Positions 15,510 through 23,161 are shown, counted from the stretch's first letter. The stretch: 23,950 nt of DNA from Chryseobacterium sp. (GCA_017989575.1 JAGNPP010000005.1:1-23950), one strand, 5' to 3'. A program made the numbers and translations. The notes: generated by a model from the letters alone, not told the origin.

Positions 15510-17387
15510 ATGAATACGAGAGTTTTAGAATTAATAAAAAATCCAAAAATAATCATCGAGTCTGACCTAAATATTTTAGAATCAGAGTCAGAAAAAATGC
15601 CGTACGCACAAAGTATTCGCGCACTTTATCTTTACGGAATCAATCTCTACAAATCAGAAAACTATAAAGAAAATCTTACTAAAACCGCAGCATACACAAC
15701 TGATAAAAAAATACTTTATCAATTTATCAATTCTCAGAAAACAAATCAAATAGAAGAAACGCCTGTTCAAAAAACAACCGAACAAGTTATTGAAAATCAA
15801 ATTCCTAACAAAAAAACAACAGCAGGAGACATTATCGAAAAAGCTTTGGAAAACCCTGAAGACTTTGAAAATAATTCTGTGGTTTTGAACAAGTTTGATA
15901 TTGATAAGATCATCGAAACCGAAGAGGCGAAAAATTCAGAATTCATAGTGGTTGAGGGAGAAAAGAATCGTTTGTTGTATGAAGGTGAAGAAAATTTTCT
16001 CGAAGAAAAATCTGAGGAAGTAGATATGGAAGCGACCAAAGAATCTGGCGTCATTACGATCAAAGATGATTTGGAAATTAAAGAAAACCTGATTGTCATT
16101 GATGAAAACCGTTCGGAGGAAACCATTTCTGAACATCTGGATGTGCAAGAAGTTTTGGAAACGCCTGAAGAGAAAATGCCTGAATCAGAAGCTGATACTC
16201 AAGTTCAGGATGAAGATACTTCTGAGAATATTAGCTTTAATGGAATCGAAGATTTCTTACCTCAAGTCAAATTCTCTGTTCCGAAAAACCATCTGGATTA
16301 TCTGAATCCGCCTAAAAAATCGGTGAAAAAAGAGGAAAATTCTACTCCAGAAAAAACAGTTTCCAAATCAGATTACAAAGAGCCAATCGTTCCGGAAATT
16401 GATGAAAAAGATATTGATGACAGTCAAATTAGTTTTGAAAATACGCAAACTTTCGAAGTTTCAAAACCCACCGAAGTTGTAAAAGTCGAATCTGAAATTG
16501 ATGAAAGAATTAATGAAAATGAAATCAGTTTTGAAAACACGCAAACTTTCGAAGTTTCAAAACCCACTGAAATTGTAAAAGTTGAATCTGAAACTGAGGA
16601 CAACATTAATGAAAATGAAATCAGCTTCGAAAACACACAATCTTTCGAAGTTTCAAAACCAGAAGAAACGGTGATTGAAACTGAAACTCAAAAAAGGGAA
16701 AATACCATTATCGAAGAAGAAGTTGCAGAACAACCAGTTTCTACTTGGAAACCAATGTCGTTCACTGCAAATACGCCGGACGCTTTAATTGGAAAAACTG
16801 CAGAAGCTGAAAAGCCAAAACAGGAAATCATAGTTGAGGAGAAAGTTGAAAAACCAGAAATAATTGAGGAAGTTATCATTGATGAAAAACCAATCGCAGA
16901 AGAAAAACCTCAAGTCCAAGAGACGGAAAGACCTGTGATGAATGTTTCGTTCTTCGGAAATGATGTTTCAAAAATCAATAAAGAAAAAGAAATTCCGTCA
17001 ATTCTTGACAAACCCGAAACGAAAGAAATCGTTGACAGCAACGTTGGAACGTTCATCAATACTTGGCAAAGCTGGCTGAAAATCGACAGACCAAAACCTG
17101 AAGAATCTCCTGAAAAAACAATCGTCGTAAAAGAGAAAATCATAGATCAATTCATCGAAAAAAACCCACGAATCTCTCAGTTAAAAGATGAAATGAGTTT
17201 TGTGGTGAAGGAGAAAAAAGACGACATTTCACACCTTATGACAGAGACTTTGGCGAAGTTGTACGTGGAACAAAAACTCTATTCCAAAGCCATCAAAGCC
17301 TACGAAATCCTCTCGCAAAAACATCCACAGAAAACAGATTACTTCAATGAAAAAATTGAGGAAGTGAAAGAAATCAGAAAGTCATAA
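15510..17387 (+). CDS. acidic repeat-rich protein downstream of lptE
   Basis: A 625-residue cytosolic-looking protein with no signal peptide. The start is set at the ATG at 15510 (MNTRVLELIKNP), 4 bp after lptE; the longer in-frame ATG at 15456 would overlap lptE by 50 bp. Residues 1-75 are helical, the middle is extremely Glu/Lys/Thr-rich and of low complexity, with three 32-residue repeats from about residue 308 (SFENTQTFEVSKPTE). The last 60 residues look like a TPR-type helix pair (LAKLYVEQKLYSKAIKAYEI). Homologues lie in the same place in flavobacteria. The function is unknown; a scaffold with a folded tail and disordered middle is inferred. A strong terminator follows. Confidence 0.75.
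   Translation: MNTRVLELIKNPKIIIESDLNILESESEKMPYAQSIRALYLYGINLYKSENYKENLTKTAAYTTDKKILYQFINSQKTNQIEETPVQKTTEQVIENQIPNKKTTAGDIIEKALENPEDFENNSVVLNKFDIDKIIETEEAKNSEFIVVEGEKNRLLYEGEENFLEEKSEEVDMEATKESGVITIKDDLEIKENLIVIDENRSEETISEHLDVQEVLETPEEKMPESEADTQVQDEDTSENISFNGIEDFLPQVKFSVPKNHLDYLNPPKKSVKKEENSTPEKTVSKSDYKEPIVPEIDEKDIDDSQISFENTQTFEVSKPTEVVKVESEIDERINENEISFENTQTFEVSKPTEIVKVESETEDNINENEISFENTQSFEVSKPEETVIETETQKRENTIIEEEVAEQPVSTWKPMSFTANTPDALIGKTAEAEKPKQEIIVEEKVEKPEIIEEVIIDEKPIAEEKPQVQETERPVMNVSFFGNDVSKINKEKEIPSILDKPETKEIVDSNVGTFINTWQSWLKIDRPKPEESPEKTIVVKEKIIDQFIEKNPRISQLKDEMSFVVKEKKDDISHLMTETLAKLYVEQKLYSKAIKAYEILSQKHPQKTDYFNEKIEEVKEIRKS
16431..16690 (+). repeat. 96-bp in-frame tandem repeat (about 2.7 copies)
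   Basis: Copies begin at 16431, 16527 and 16623, each starting with the codons for SFENTQ followed by S/T-FEVSKP. The period of 96 bp is 32 codons. The third copy decays after about 16690. It encodes the acidic repeats of the protein. Confidence 0.9.
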
Positions 17388-17391
17388 AAAC

Positions 17392-17422
17392 AAAAATCGT
17401 CCCGAATCTCAGGACGATTTTT
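17392..17422. terminator. bidirectional intrinsic terminator
   Basis: Perfect 11-bp stem (17392-17402 with 17412-17422) with A-rich left and T-rich right flanks. It ends both the plus-strand miaB-to-acidic-protein run and the convergent GLPGLI gene. Confidence 0.92.
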
Positions 17423-17423
17423 T

Positions 17424-18245
17424 TTATTTCAATTCTATTGGATTGTTTTTGCTTTTGGCTTCAGCTTCCAAGCGTTTCACCATTTCCTGCATTTGTTTTG
17501 GATCCATTCCTGGCCTGTTTCCGCCACCGCCTCCAGGGCCTCTTCCACCTCCTGATCTTTGTGCGGAATAGAAACTTGCTGGGTCTTTTTGCATCTTCTT
17601 CTCCATATCTGTGTATTTAGATTTGGAAAGTGTAATAACTTGTCCTCGGTTCAAAGGTTCATATATTTCTGCAATCTTTTTTGTTTGCATCAAATCGAAA
17701 GAATAATCGCCTTTTTCATCCTGAACTTTCACAATCAATCCCGGCAAACCACTAAATTTATACGGCCCATCTTGCAAAGGAATTTCTTGTGTAAACCACG
17801 CGTACCACGTTCTTCCACCGAATTTCGTTTCAGCTTTTTGTGTTTGGTAATCACCAATCTTAACTGTTTCTGGTAAGATTTTCCATTCAAAAACAGGCGT
17901 TTCAGCATAAGAATAATTATCTCTTCCGATTCTTGCTTTGTACACCAAACTTTGGTTTGTTACATCTTTCTCAATGGTAAATTGCATATTGCTTCTCAGA
18001 TTCTGCATTTGCGTCCTGTCAAAATTTCTCGTGGCGCGCATTCTTTCCATCACCGAATCTCTTTTCAAAGAATTTTCTGAGTAGAAAATCGATTTTTTCC
18101 CATCCGTATCCAGAAATGCCAGCTCCGTTTTTTTCTCGACGTTTGTAGAATCCGGTGTTAGAGTTACCTGATAAACGAATCTTGTACTTTGCTGAGCCAT
18201 CACAAGTGGCATTGCAAGCAAACTTAATATTTTTAGAAGTTTCAT
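17424..18245 (-). CDS. GLPGLI family protein (copy 1)
   Basis: The 273-residue protein has a signal peptide (MKLLKILSLLAMPLVMAQ) and the family signature KFSGLPGLIVKVQDEKGDYSF near residues 166-186, preceded by AWFTQEIPLQDGPY. The family (TIGR01200) is restricted to Bacteroidota, secreted or periplasmic, and of unknown function. After the domain comes a Gly/Pro-rich linker (SGGGRGPGGGGG), an acidic helix, and the terminal motif NPIELK. The same ending occurs in the second GLPGLI protein at 18867. It is the last gene of a three-gene minus-strand group and shares a terminator with the plus-strand genes. Confidence 0.9.
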   Translation of the reverse strand: MKLLKILSLLAMPLVMAQQSTRFVYQVTLTPDSTNVEKKTELAFLDTDGKKSIFYSENSLKRDSVMERMRATRNFDRTQMQNLRSNMQFTIEKDVTNQSLVYKARIGRDNYSYAETPVFEWKILPETVKIGDYQTQKAETKFGGRTWYAWFTQEIPLQDGPYKFSGLPGLIVKVQDEKGDYSFDLMQTKKIAEIYEPLNRGQVITLSKSKYTDMEKKMQKDPASFYSAQRSGGGRGPGGGGGNRPGMDPKQMQEMVKRLEAEAKSKNNPIELK

Positions 18246-18292
18246 ATTTATGATTAAATATATTTAAATTACTGATTTAAAATGAACAAGTT

Positions 18293-18838
18293 CTACCAAT
18301 TTGGTTTTAAACTTCTGTCAACTACGATCGTATCATCTGTCACAAATTCCTCAGATAATTGTTTATAAATTCCCTTTTCATTCCTCACTAAAGTATTACC
18401 GTTCAAAACAAAATTCCATAAAACCCTATAATGTGCGGTATTGAAATTTCCCGTAGGCGTTTCCAGCACCAGATTATTTTCATTAATGATATAATAACCT
18501 ACGAAATTCGCTTTATTCAAATTGTCAAGATTTGCGTTTTTTGATTCAGAAACAAAGTAGGCAAACTGTCCAGTTTTATAAAAAATCAAAAATAGATGTT
18601 TTGTCGTTTTATCTATTTGGTTCTCGTACAAACTGTGGTAAACCGCTTCACAGTTTATTTTATCCGCCATTTCAGGTTTGAACTCGTCTTTAAATTTCTT
18701 TTTCTTAAGCTCCTTCCTTCCCTCTAAGTTGATTTCTACATAGTTATCATATCCGCGTGCCATTTCATAAATTCCACTCACGCAAGAACTCAAGCTTAGT
18801 AAAAATAATATTAAAATAGAATTTCTAATAAATTTCAT
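18293..18838 (-). CDS. small lipoprotein of unknown function
   Basis: The 181-residue protein has a lipobox LSSC with the lipidated cysteine at C19. I do not recognise the mature domain. It includes a basic stretch (RKELKKKKFKDEF), the run LFLIFYKTGQFAYFVSES, and GYYIINENNLVLETPTG, which look like beta strands in a lipocalin-like or barrel-type fold. It lies between the two GLPGLI genes, 47 bp before copy 1 and 28 bp after copy 2, all on the same strand, so it may work with them at the envelope. Confidence 0.7.
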   Translation of the reverse strand: MKFIRNSILILFLLSLSSCVSGIYEMARGYDNYVEINLEGRKELKKKKFKDEFKPEMADKINCEAVYHSLYENQIDKTTKHLFLIFYKTGQFAYFVSESKNANLDNLNKANFVGYYIINENNLVLETPTGNFNTAHYRVLWNFVLNGNTLVRNEKGIYKQLSEEFVTDDTIVVDRSLKPNW

Positions 18839-18866
18839 ATCGTTTTTAGAATATCCACGCCGTAAA

Positions 18867-19805
18867 TTACCTATTCCTCAATTCAATCGGATTGGTATTC
18901 ACAAAATTCATCACACTTCCATTGTTTGTGGGAGATTGCGGAGAGGGATTTCCCATTTGAATGTCCGGTTGTCCGCCCATATCGCCGTTTGGCATTCCCG
19001 ATTGATTTCCAAATCCACCGTTCATCACGCCATTTCTTTGATTCATTCTGTTGAAACTATCGAAGTTGATTTCTGGGTCTTTTTTATTCACCATTTCCAT
19101 TCTTACAGACGCTTTGTCGCCTTGAAAATTGATTCTTGTAGATTTTCTGGCGTCCGGTTTTATAGTTTCGGAAAAGGCTTTTTCTATATTGATTTTCTTA
19201 ACAAAACTAAATCTGTAATCGCCCTTGTCATCTTCCAATTTCAAAATCAAACCCGGAAGTCCTGAGAATTTGTAAGGTCCATCAGCGATTTTAATTTCTG
19301 GCGCGAACCAAGCAGTCCAAATCCTACCTCCGAAGTTCATTGTCGCTTTTTGGATTTTGTTTCCATTAAATTCAGAAACTTGGCTGGAAATTTCCCAATC
19401 CATTTTTCGGTCTTCTTGATAATAAACTTGCTTCGAACCAATACTTTCAACAAAATTCACCGATTTGTCTTCTCTATTTTTTATAATGAAATAATCAAAG
19501 AAAGTCGGCTGGATAGATTTTCCGTTTGGTAATTTTGGAAATTCTGATTTGTCTTTTTTCGATTTTTTGATTTCAGTGATGCCTTGCTGTCTCAAAACAT
19601 TGGTCAAAGAGTCTCTCAGCAATTTGCTTTCACTGATGAATAATGATTGGTTATTTTTGATGTCCAAAAAAGTATTTTCCACCTTCATATTCACAAGATT
19701 GATGGTATCTGGATTCACTTCGGTTTGGTAAATATATCTTTCGGTTTGGCTCCACATTTTTCCTGAGAAGCAAAAAAATAACATCAAAATAATTAGCTTA
19801 TTCAT
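18867..19805 (-). CDS. GLPGLI family protein (copy 2)
   Basis: The start is set at the ATG at 19805 (MNKLIILMLFFCFSGKMWSQ, a good signal peptide); the 13 extra in-frame codons upstream are spacer. The 312-residue protein carries AWFAPEIKIADGPY followed by KFSGLPGLILKLEDDKGDYRF. Its C-terminal tail is rich in Gly, Asn, Met and Pro (NGGFGNQSGMPNGDMGGQ) and ends NPIELRNR, as copy 1 ends NPIELK. The two copies are otherwise diverged, which suggests an old duplication. Function unknown; secreted. First gene of the three-gene group. Confidence 0.9.
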   Translation of the reverse strand: MNKLIILMLFFCFSGKMWSQTERYIYQTEVNPDTINLVNMKVENTFLDIKNNQSLFISESKLLRDSLTNVLRQQGITEIKKSKKDKSEFPKLPNGKSIQPTFFDYFIIKNREDKSVNFVESIGSKQVYYQEDRKMDWEISSQVSEFNGNKIQKATMNFGGRIWTAWFAPEIKIADGPYKFSGLPGLILKLEDDKGDYRFSFVKKINIEKAFSETIKPDARKSTRINFQGDKASVRMEMVNKKDPEINFDSFNRMNQRNGVMNGGFGNQSGMPNGDMGGQPDIQMGNPSPQSPTNNGSVMNFVNTNPIELRNR

Positions 19806-19841
19806 AATTAAAGGACTGATTGTTTGATTAACAAAATCAAG

Positions 19842-19849
19842 CAAAGTTA
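19842..19849 (-). promoter_or_regulatory. -7 box upstream of the GLPGLI group
   Basis: On the minus strand TAACTTTG matches TAnnTTTG. No good -33 element was found at the expected distance. A start near 19836 would leave a leader of about 30 bases. It lies in the 230-bp divergent spacer (19806-20035) that also holds the sufA promoter; nothing else was recognised there. Confidence 0.5.
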
Positions 19850-19975
19850 ATTATTAGAAGCAACAGAATTAATAATTGTTTATTTTTTGACAACAATTTA
19901 ACATTAACAGACTGTTTCTCATCATCAAACGAATATCAATTCATCTTCGGAAATCATCAAAATAGACGTCATCGA

Positions 19976-20007
19976 TTTGAGATTGCGGAAATTAGTTCGT
20001 ACTTTTG
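19976..20007 (+). promoter_or_regulatory. promoter of the suf cluster
   Basis: TTTG (19976-19979) and TACTTTTG (20000-20007) are separated by 20 bases, matching the Bacteroidota consensus TTTG-N19-21-TAnnTTTG in full. Transcription would begin about 22 bases before the sufA start. Confidence 0.75.
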
Positions 20008-20035
20008 TACACTCAAATCATTCTAAATAAAAATA

Positions 20036-20365
20036 ATGATACAAGTAAGTGATCAGGCAAAATCCAAAGCAGCTCAGCTAATGACTGAAGAAGGTTTTGA
20101 CCCTACAACAGATTATATAAGAGTTGGCGTAAAATCAGGCGGATGTTCCGGTCTGGAGTACGTTCTCAAGTTTGATAATATAAAAAATGAAACCGACACC
20201 ATATTCGAAGATAACGGCGTAAGAGTCATTATTGAGAAAAAATCCATCCTTTATCTTGCAGGAACAGTCCTGGAATATTCTGGCGGATTGAACGGGAAAG
20301 GTTTTATTTTTAACAACCCAAATGCCAGCAGAACTTGTGGTTGCGGGGAGAGTTTCAGTCTTTAA
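20036..20365 (+). CDS. sufA: A-type iron-sulfur carrier (HesB/IscA/SufA family)
   Basis: The 109-residue protein carries the three conserved cysteines of A-type carriers: C37 in KSGGCSGLEY and C101/C103 in the C-terminal RTCGCGESF. These proteins receive Fe-S clusters from the SufBCD scaffold and pass them to target enzymes. Full length and normal spacing. It is the first gene of the suf cluster, under a good promoter. The next gene, for a four-helix-bundle protein, intervenes before sufB. Confidence 0.92.
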   Translation: MIQVSDQAKSKAAQLMTEEGFDPTTDYIRVGVKSGGCSGLEYVLKFDNIKNETDTIFEDNGVRVIIEKKSILYLAGTVLEYSGGLNGKGFIFNNPNASRTCGCGESFSL

Positions 20366-20402
20366 TTATTAAAAGATTATTTATTAAAAGATTAAAAAAT
20401 TA
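20366..20402. repeat. tandem repeat and inverted arm upstream of gene B
   Basis: TTATTAAAAGATTA occurs twice (20366-20379 and 20381-20394), starting directly after the sufA stop codon. The end of the tract, GATTAAAAAATTA (20390-20402), is a perfect 13-bp inverted match to TAATTTTTTAATC at 20773-20785 beyond the gene. Confidence 0.8.
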
Positions 20403-20406
20403 GTGT

Positions 20407-20775
20407 GTGGCTAGAGAATTTGAAAAATTTGAGGTTTACGAATTAACAATTGATCTTACCCAGAATATATACAATCTTTTAAACAAAGAGAAATTCAAGA
20501 AAGAATTTGAACTTTGTAATCAATTAAAAAGAGCGGTCCTTTCAATATCAAATAATATTGCTGAGGGAAGCGAATATAATAACAACGCGCAGTTTATAAG
20601 ATTTTTGAAATATTCAAAAGGTAGTTGTGCAGAAGTTAGAAATATGTTGAATCTTTGTCAAATTTTATACGAAGAAGATACAAAGGATTTAATTAATGAT
20701 TCAAAAATTGTTTCAATTCAATTGTCGAAGTTTATTGATTATCTATCACGAACCGACAATATAAAAAGGCGTTAA
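20407..20775 (+). CDS. four-helix-bundle protein (IVP/S23 family), copy B
   Basis: The 122-residue protein is a diverged paralogue of the one at 2394-2762 (QLKRAVLSISNNIAEG against QLRRACVSVPSNIAEG; FLKYSKGSCAEVR against FLRIARGSCSEIE), of identical length. The start is a GTG 4 bases after the left inverted arm; no better start is seen. The gene lies between sufA and sufB, which are usually separated by little or nothing. It is bracketed by a perfect 13-bp inverted repeat whose right arm contains the stop codon. Function unknown. Its presence in an Fe-S assembly cluster is probably positional rather than functional. Confidence 0.88.
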   Translation: MAREFEKFEVYELTIDLTQNIYNLLNKEKFKKEFELCNQLKRAVLSISNNIAEGSEYNNNAQFIRFLKYSKGSCAEVRNMLNLCQILYEEDTKDLINDSKIVSIQLSKFIDYLSRTDNIKRR

Positions 20776-20810
20776 TTTTTTAATCATTTAATTTTTTAAT
20801 CATTTAATTT
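20773..20810. repeat. 16-bp perfect tandem repeat and inverted arm downstream of gene B
   Basis: AATTTTTTAATCATTT occurs twice without change (20774-20789 and 20790-20805), followed by a partial AATTT that runs up to the sufB start at 20813. The arm TAATTTTTTAATC (20773-20785) mirrors 20390-20402 and includes the TAA stop of gene B. Confidence 0.85.
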
Positions 20811-20812
20811 AA

Positions 20813-22261
20813 ATGGCAAAATATACAGAGGACGATTTAAGGGAAGACCTTAAAACAAAAGAATATGAGGCGGGATTTTATACCGATATCGAGTATGATG
20901 ATTTCCCGACTGGACTGAATGAAGACATCGTGCGCGCTATTTCTGCAAAGAAAGAAGAGCCAGAATGGATGACGGAATGGCGTTTGGAATCTTTCCGAAT
21001 CTGGCAGAAAATGACAGAACCGGATTGGGCCAACGTCAAATATGAAAAACCCGATTTCCAAGCGATAAAATATTATGCAGCGCCAACTGTAAAACCAGAA
21101 TTGGCAAGTTTGGATGAAGTGGATCCAGAACTTTTGGCAACTTTTGCTAAATTAGGAATCAACATCGAAGAGCAGAAAAGACTTTCAAATGTAGCAGTTG
21201 ACATCGTAATGGATTCTGTTTCCGTGAAAACGACTTTTCAAGCGACTTTGTTGGAGAAAGGTGTGATCTTCTGCTCCATTTCGGAAGCAATCAAGAATCA
21301 CCCAGATTTAGTTAAAAAATATCTTGGAAAAGTAGTTCCGAGAGGCGATAACTTCTACGCAGCTCTTAACTCCGCAGTTTTCTCTGACGGAAGTTTCTGC
21401 TACATTCCAAAAGGTGTAAAATGTCCAATGGAATTATCAACCTATTTCCGAATCAATCAGTCAGGAACCGGACAGTTCGAGAGAACTTTGGTCATTGCTG
21501 ATGCAGGAAGCTATGTTTCATATTTGGAAGGTTGTACAGCTCCATCAAGAGATGAAAATCAGCTTCACGCGGCAGTTGTAGAATTGATTGCGATGGATGA
21601 CGCTGAGATCAAATATTCTACCGTTCAAAACTGGTATCCAGGAAATGCAGAAGGAAAAGGAGGTGTTTTCAACTTCGTGACCAAAAGAGGACTTTGTGAA
21701 AACAGAGCCAAAATCTCTTGGACACAGGTGGAAACAGGTTCTGCCGTGACTTGGAAATATCCATCTTGTATCTTGAAAGGTGATAACTCAATTGGAGAAT
21801 TTTATTCGATTGCGGTGACGAATAATCACCAATATGCTGATACGGGAACTAAGATGATCCACATCGGTAAAAACTCTAGATCGACAATTATTTCGAAAGG
21901 AATTTCTGCTGGTAAATCTCAAAACTCATACAGAGGATTGGTAAAAGTAATGCCTTCTGCAAAAGGAGCGCGTAACTTTTCTCAATGTGATTCTCTTTTG
22001 ATGGGTAACGAATGCGGCGCACACACGTTCCCATACATCGAGATCAAAGATCCTACAGCACAATTGGAACACGAAGCAACGACTTCAAAAATCGGTGAAG
22101 ATCAGATCTTCTATTGCAACCAAAGAGGAATTGATACGGAAAGAGCAATTGCACTGATAGTAAATGGATTCAGCAAAGAAGTTTTGAACAAGCTTCCGAT
22201 GGAATTTGCTATTGAAGCTCAGAAATTATTGGAGATTTCTTTGGAAGGTTCAGTAGGATAG
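20813..22261 (+). CDS. sufB: Fe-S cluster assembly scaffold SufB
   Basis: SufB is the main scaffold subunit of the SufBC2D complex on which Fe-S clusters form using sulfur from SufS/SufE. The 482-residue length is typical. Recognisable regions are the N-terminal YEAGFYTDIEYDDFPTGLNE, the beta-helix core with YVSYLEGCTAPSRDENQLHA, FVTKRGLCENRAKISWTQVE and VTWKYPSCILKGD, and the C-terminal SLLMGNECGAHTFPYIEI with C401, likely the cysteine matching the essential C405 of the E. coli protein. The next core gene, sufC, is displaced by about 1.17 kb, with two toxin-antitoxin pairs between. Confidence 0.97.
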   Translation: MAKYTEDDLREDLKTKEYEAGFYTDIEYDDFPTGLNEDIVRAISAKKEEPEWMTEWRLESFRIWQKMTEPDWANVKYEKPDFQAIKYYAAPTVKPELASLDEVDPELLATFAKLGINIEEQKRLSNVAVDIVMDSVSVKTTFQATLLEKGVIFCSISEAIKNHPDLVKKYLGKVVPRGDNFYAALNSAVFSDGSFCYIPKGVKCPMELSTYFRINQSGTGQFERTLVIADAGSYVSYLEGCTAPSRDENQLHAAVVELIAMDDAEIKYSTVQNWYPGNAEGKGGVFNFVTKRGLCENRAKISWTQVETGSAVTWKYPSCILKGDNSIGEFYSIAVTNNHQYADTGTKMIHIGKNSRSTIISKGISAGKSQNSYRGLVKVMPSAKGARNFSQCDSLLMGNECGAHTFPYIEIKDPTAQLEHEATTSKIGEDQIFYCNQRGIDTERAIALIVNGFSKEVLNKLPMEFAIEAQKLLEISLEGSVG

Positions 22262-22268
22262 AATTTTG

Positions 22269-22276
22269 TAAATTTG
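22269..22276 (+). promoter_or_regulatory. candidate -7 box of the first toxin-antitoxin pair
   Basis: TAAATTTG matches TAnnTTTG, 13 bases before the antitoxin ATG. The nearest TTTG upstream (22240-22243) is 25 bases away, further than the usual 19-21, so the call is weak. Confidence 0.35.
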
Positions 22277-22289
22277 AAAAAATTTAGAA

Positions 22290-22502
22290 ATGGAAAATAC
22301 AATTTTAATTAATAAAATAAAAATATTGCCTAATTCTTTGAAGGAAGAGGTCAATGATTTTATTGATTTTTTGTTATCCAAAAGAAATAAAAAATCAACG
22401 AATAACATTGATGTCTTTTCGGGAATTTGGTCCAAAGAAGAATCAAAAGAAATTGAAGATATTATAAAAAAAGGAGCAGAAAATATAGACAATGAGTGGT
22501 AA
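22290..22502 (+). CDS. DUF2281-like antitoxin
   Basis: The 70-residue acidic protein shows the DUF2281/VapB-like antitoxin pattern: an N-terminal helix ILPNSLKEEVNDFIDFLLSK followed by a charged, probably disordered tail containing FSGIWSKEESKEIEDII, which would wrap the toxin. It overlaps the PIN toxin gene by 11 bp, the usual toxin-antitoxin coupling. The family is often paired with PIN-domain VapC toxins. No ribbon-helix-helix motif is obvious, so how it binds its own promoter is unclear. Confidence 0.75.
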   Translation: MENTILINKIKILPNSLKEEVNDFIDFLLSKRNKKSTNNIDVFSGIWSKEESKEIEDIIKKGAENIDNEW

Positions 22503-22878
22503 TGTCCTAGATACAAATATCATCATTGATTTGTTTCGAGGAGACGAGAAAACAAAATCATTTTTGAATAATTTTGATTTCGAAATACCCGTAATTGTAA
22601 TTGGTGAATTGTTTTATGGCGCAGAGAATTCTTCAAATAAAGAAAAGCATTTTGAGCAAATAAAGAAATTCACAGAAGAAGTTTCAATTATTAATTCAAC
22701 AGAAGACACTGCTAAGATCTATGCTTCTATAAAATCTGATTTAAAACAACAAGGGAAACCAATTCCTGAAAACGATATTTGGATTGCAGCCATTGCTATT
22801 GAAAACAATAAATCACTGGTAACCAATGACCAACATTTTTCATTTATCAAGAATTTGAAAATCATTAATTTAAAATAA
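22492..22878 (+). CDS. vapC: PIN-domain toxin (VapC family)
   Basis: The 128-residue protein is a VapC-type PIN ribonuclease. The four acidic active-site residues are all visible: D7 in VLDTNIIIDL, E39 in VIGELFYGAENS, D95 in PENDIWIAA and D113 in TNDQHF. The fold is intact and no catalytic change is seen, so it is expected to be active. Known VapC toxins cut tRNA or rRNA when released from the antitoxin. The start codon lies inside the antitoxin gene. This pair sits in the middle of the suf cluster and is oriented with it. Confidence 0.93.
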   Translation: MSGNVLDTNIIIDLFRGDEKTKSFLNNFDFEIPVIVIGELFYGAENSSNKEKHFEQIKKFTEEVSIINSTEDTAKIYASIKSDLKQQGKPIPENDIWIAAIAIENNKSLVTNDQHFSFIKNLKIINLK

Positions 22879-22909
22879 ATTCACAATAACAAAAGATAAT
22901 TAAAGCCTG

Positions 22910-22940
22910 TTTGGTAACTATATTAAATAGGGCTTATAAT
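22910..22940 (+). promoter_or_regulatory. candidate promoter between the two toxin-antitoxin pairs
   Basis: TTTG (22910-22913) and TATAAT (22935-22940) are 21 bases apart; TATAAT departs from TAnnTTTG. The 76-bp gap (22879-22954) is the only sizeable spacer between sufB and sufC, so it is the likeliest place for a local promoter. Confidence 0.35.
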
Positions 22941-22954
22941 ATAATAATTAAGTT

Positions 22955-23161
22955 ATGGAAATTGTTCTCAAAAAAGTTAAGAAAAAAGATTTTGCAGTCA
23001 TTAAATCTCTTGCAAAAGCACTGGGCTTTGAAATTGAACAAAAAGAAGAAAGTCCATACAATCCTGAATTTGTTAAGGAAATTTTGGAGGCCGATAAGAG
23101 CATCAAAGATGGAAAAGGCATCAGAATGACTATGGACGAATTGAAAGAATTATGCAAATAG
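22955..23161 (+). CDS. DUF2683-like antitoxin
   Basis: The 68-residue protein matches the small DUF2683-type antitoxin pattern seen upstream of YoeB/RelE-type toxins in Bacteroidota: an N-terminal strand and helix MEIVLKKVKKKDFAVIKSLA, a short ALGFEIEQKEESPYNPEFV stretch and an acidic C-terminal helix EILEADKSIKDGKG with TMDELKELCK. It overlaps the toxin gene by 10 bp. The candidate promoter lies directly upstream. Confidence 0.72.
   Translation: MEIVLKKVKKKDFAVIKSLAKALGFEIEQKEESPYNPEFVKEILEADKSIKDGKGIRMTMDELKELCK

Noticed and set aside
15062..15556. Long minus-strand open frame of 164 codons
   Set aside because: It lies opposite lptE, whose signal peptide, lipobox and family pattern are clear; the minus frame has no recognisable motif.
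16431..16690. CRISPR-like array
   Set aside because: The 96-bp repeats are in frame within a coding sequence, have no unique spacers, and no cas genes are nearby.
22250..22516. Minus-strand 88-codon frame over the first antitoxin
   Set aside because: The plus-strand antitoxin has the expected overlap with VapC; the minus frame is an antisense shadow.
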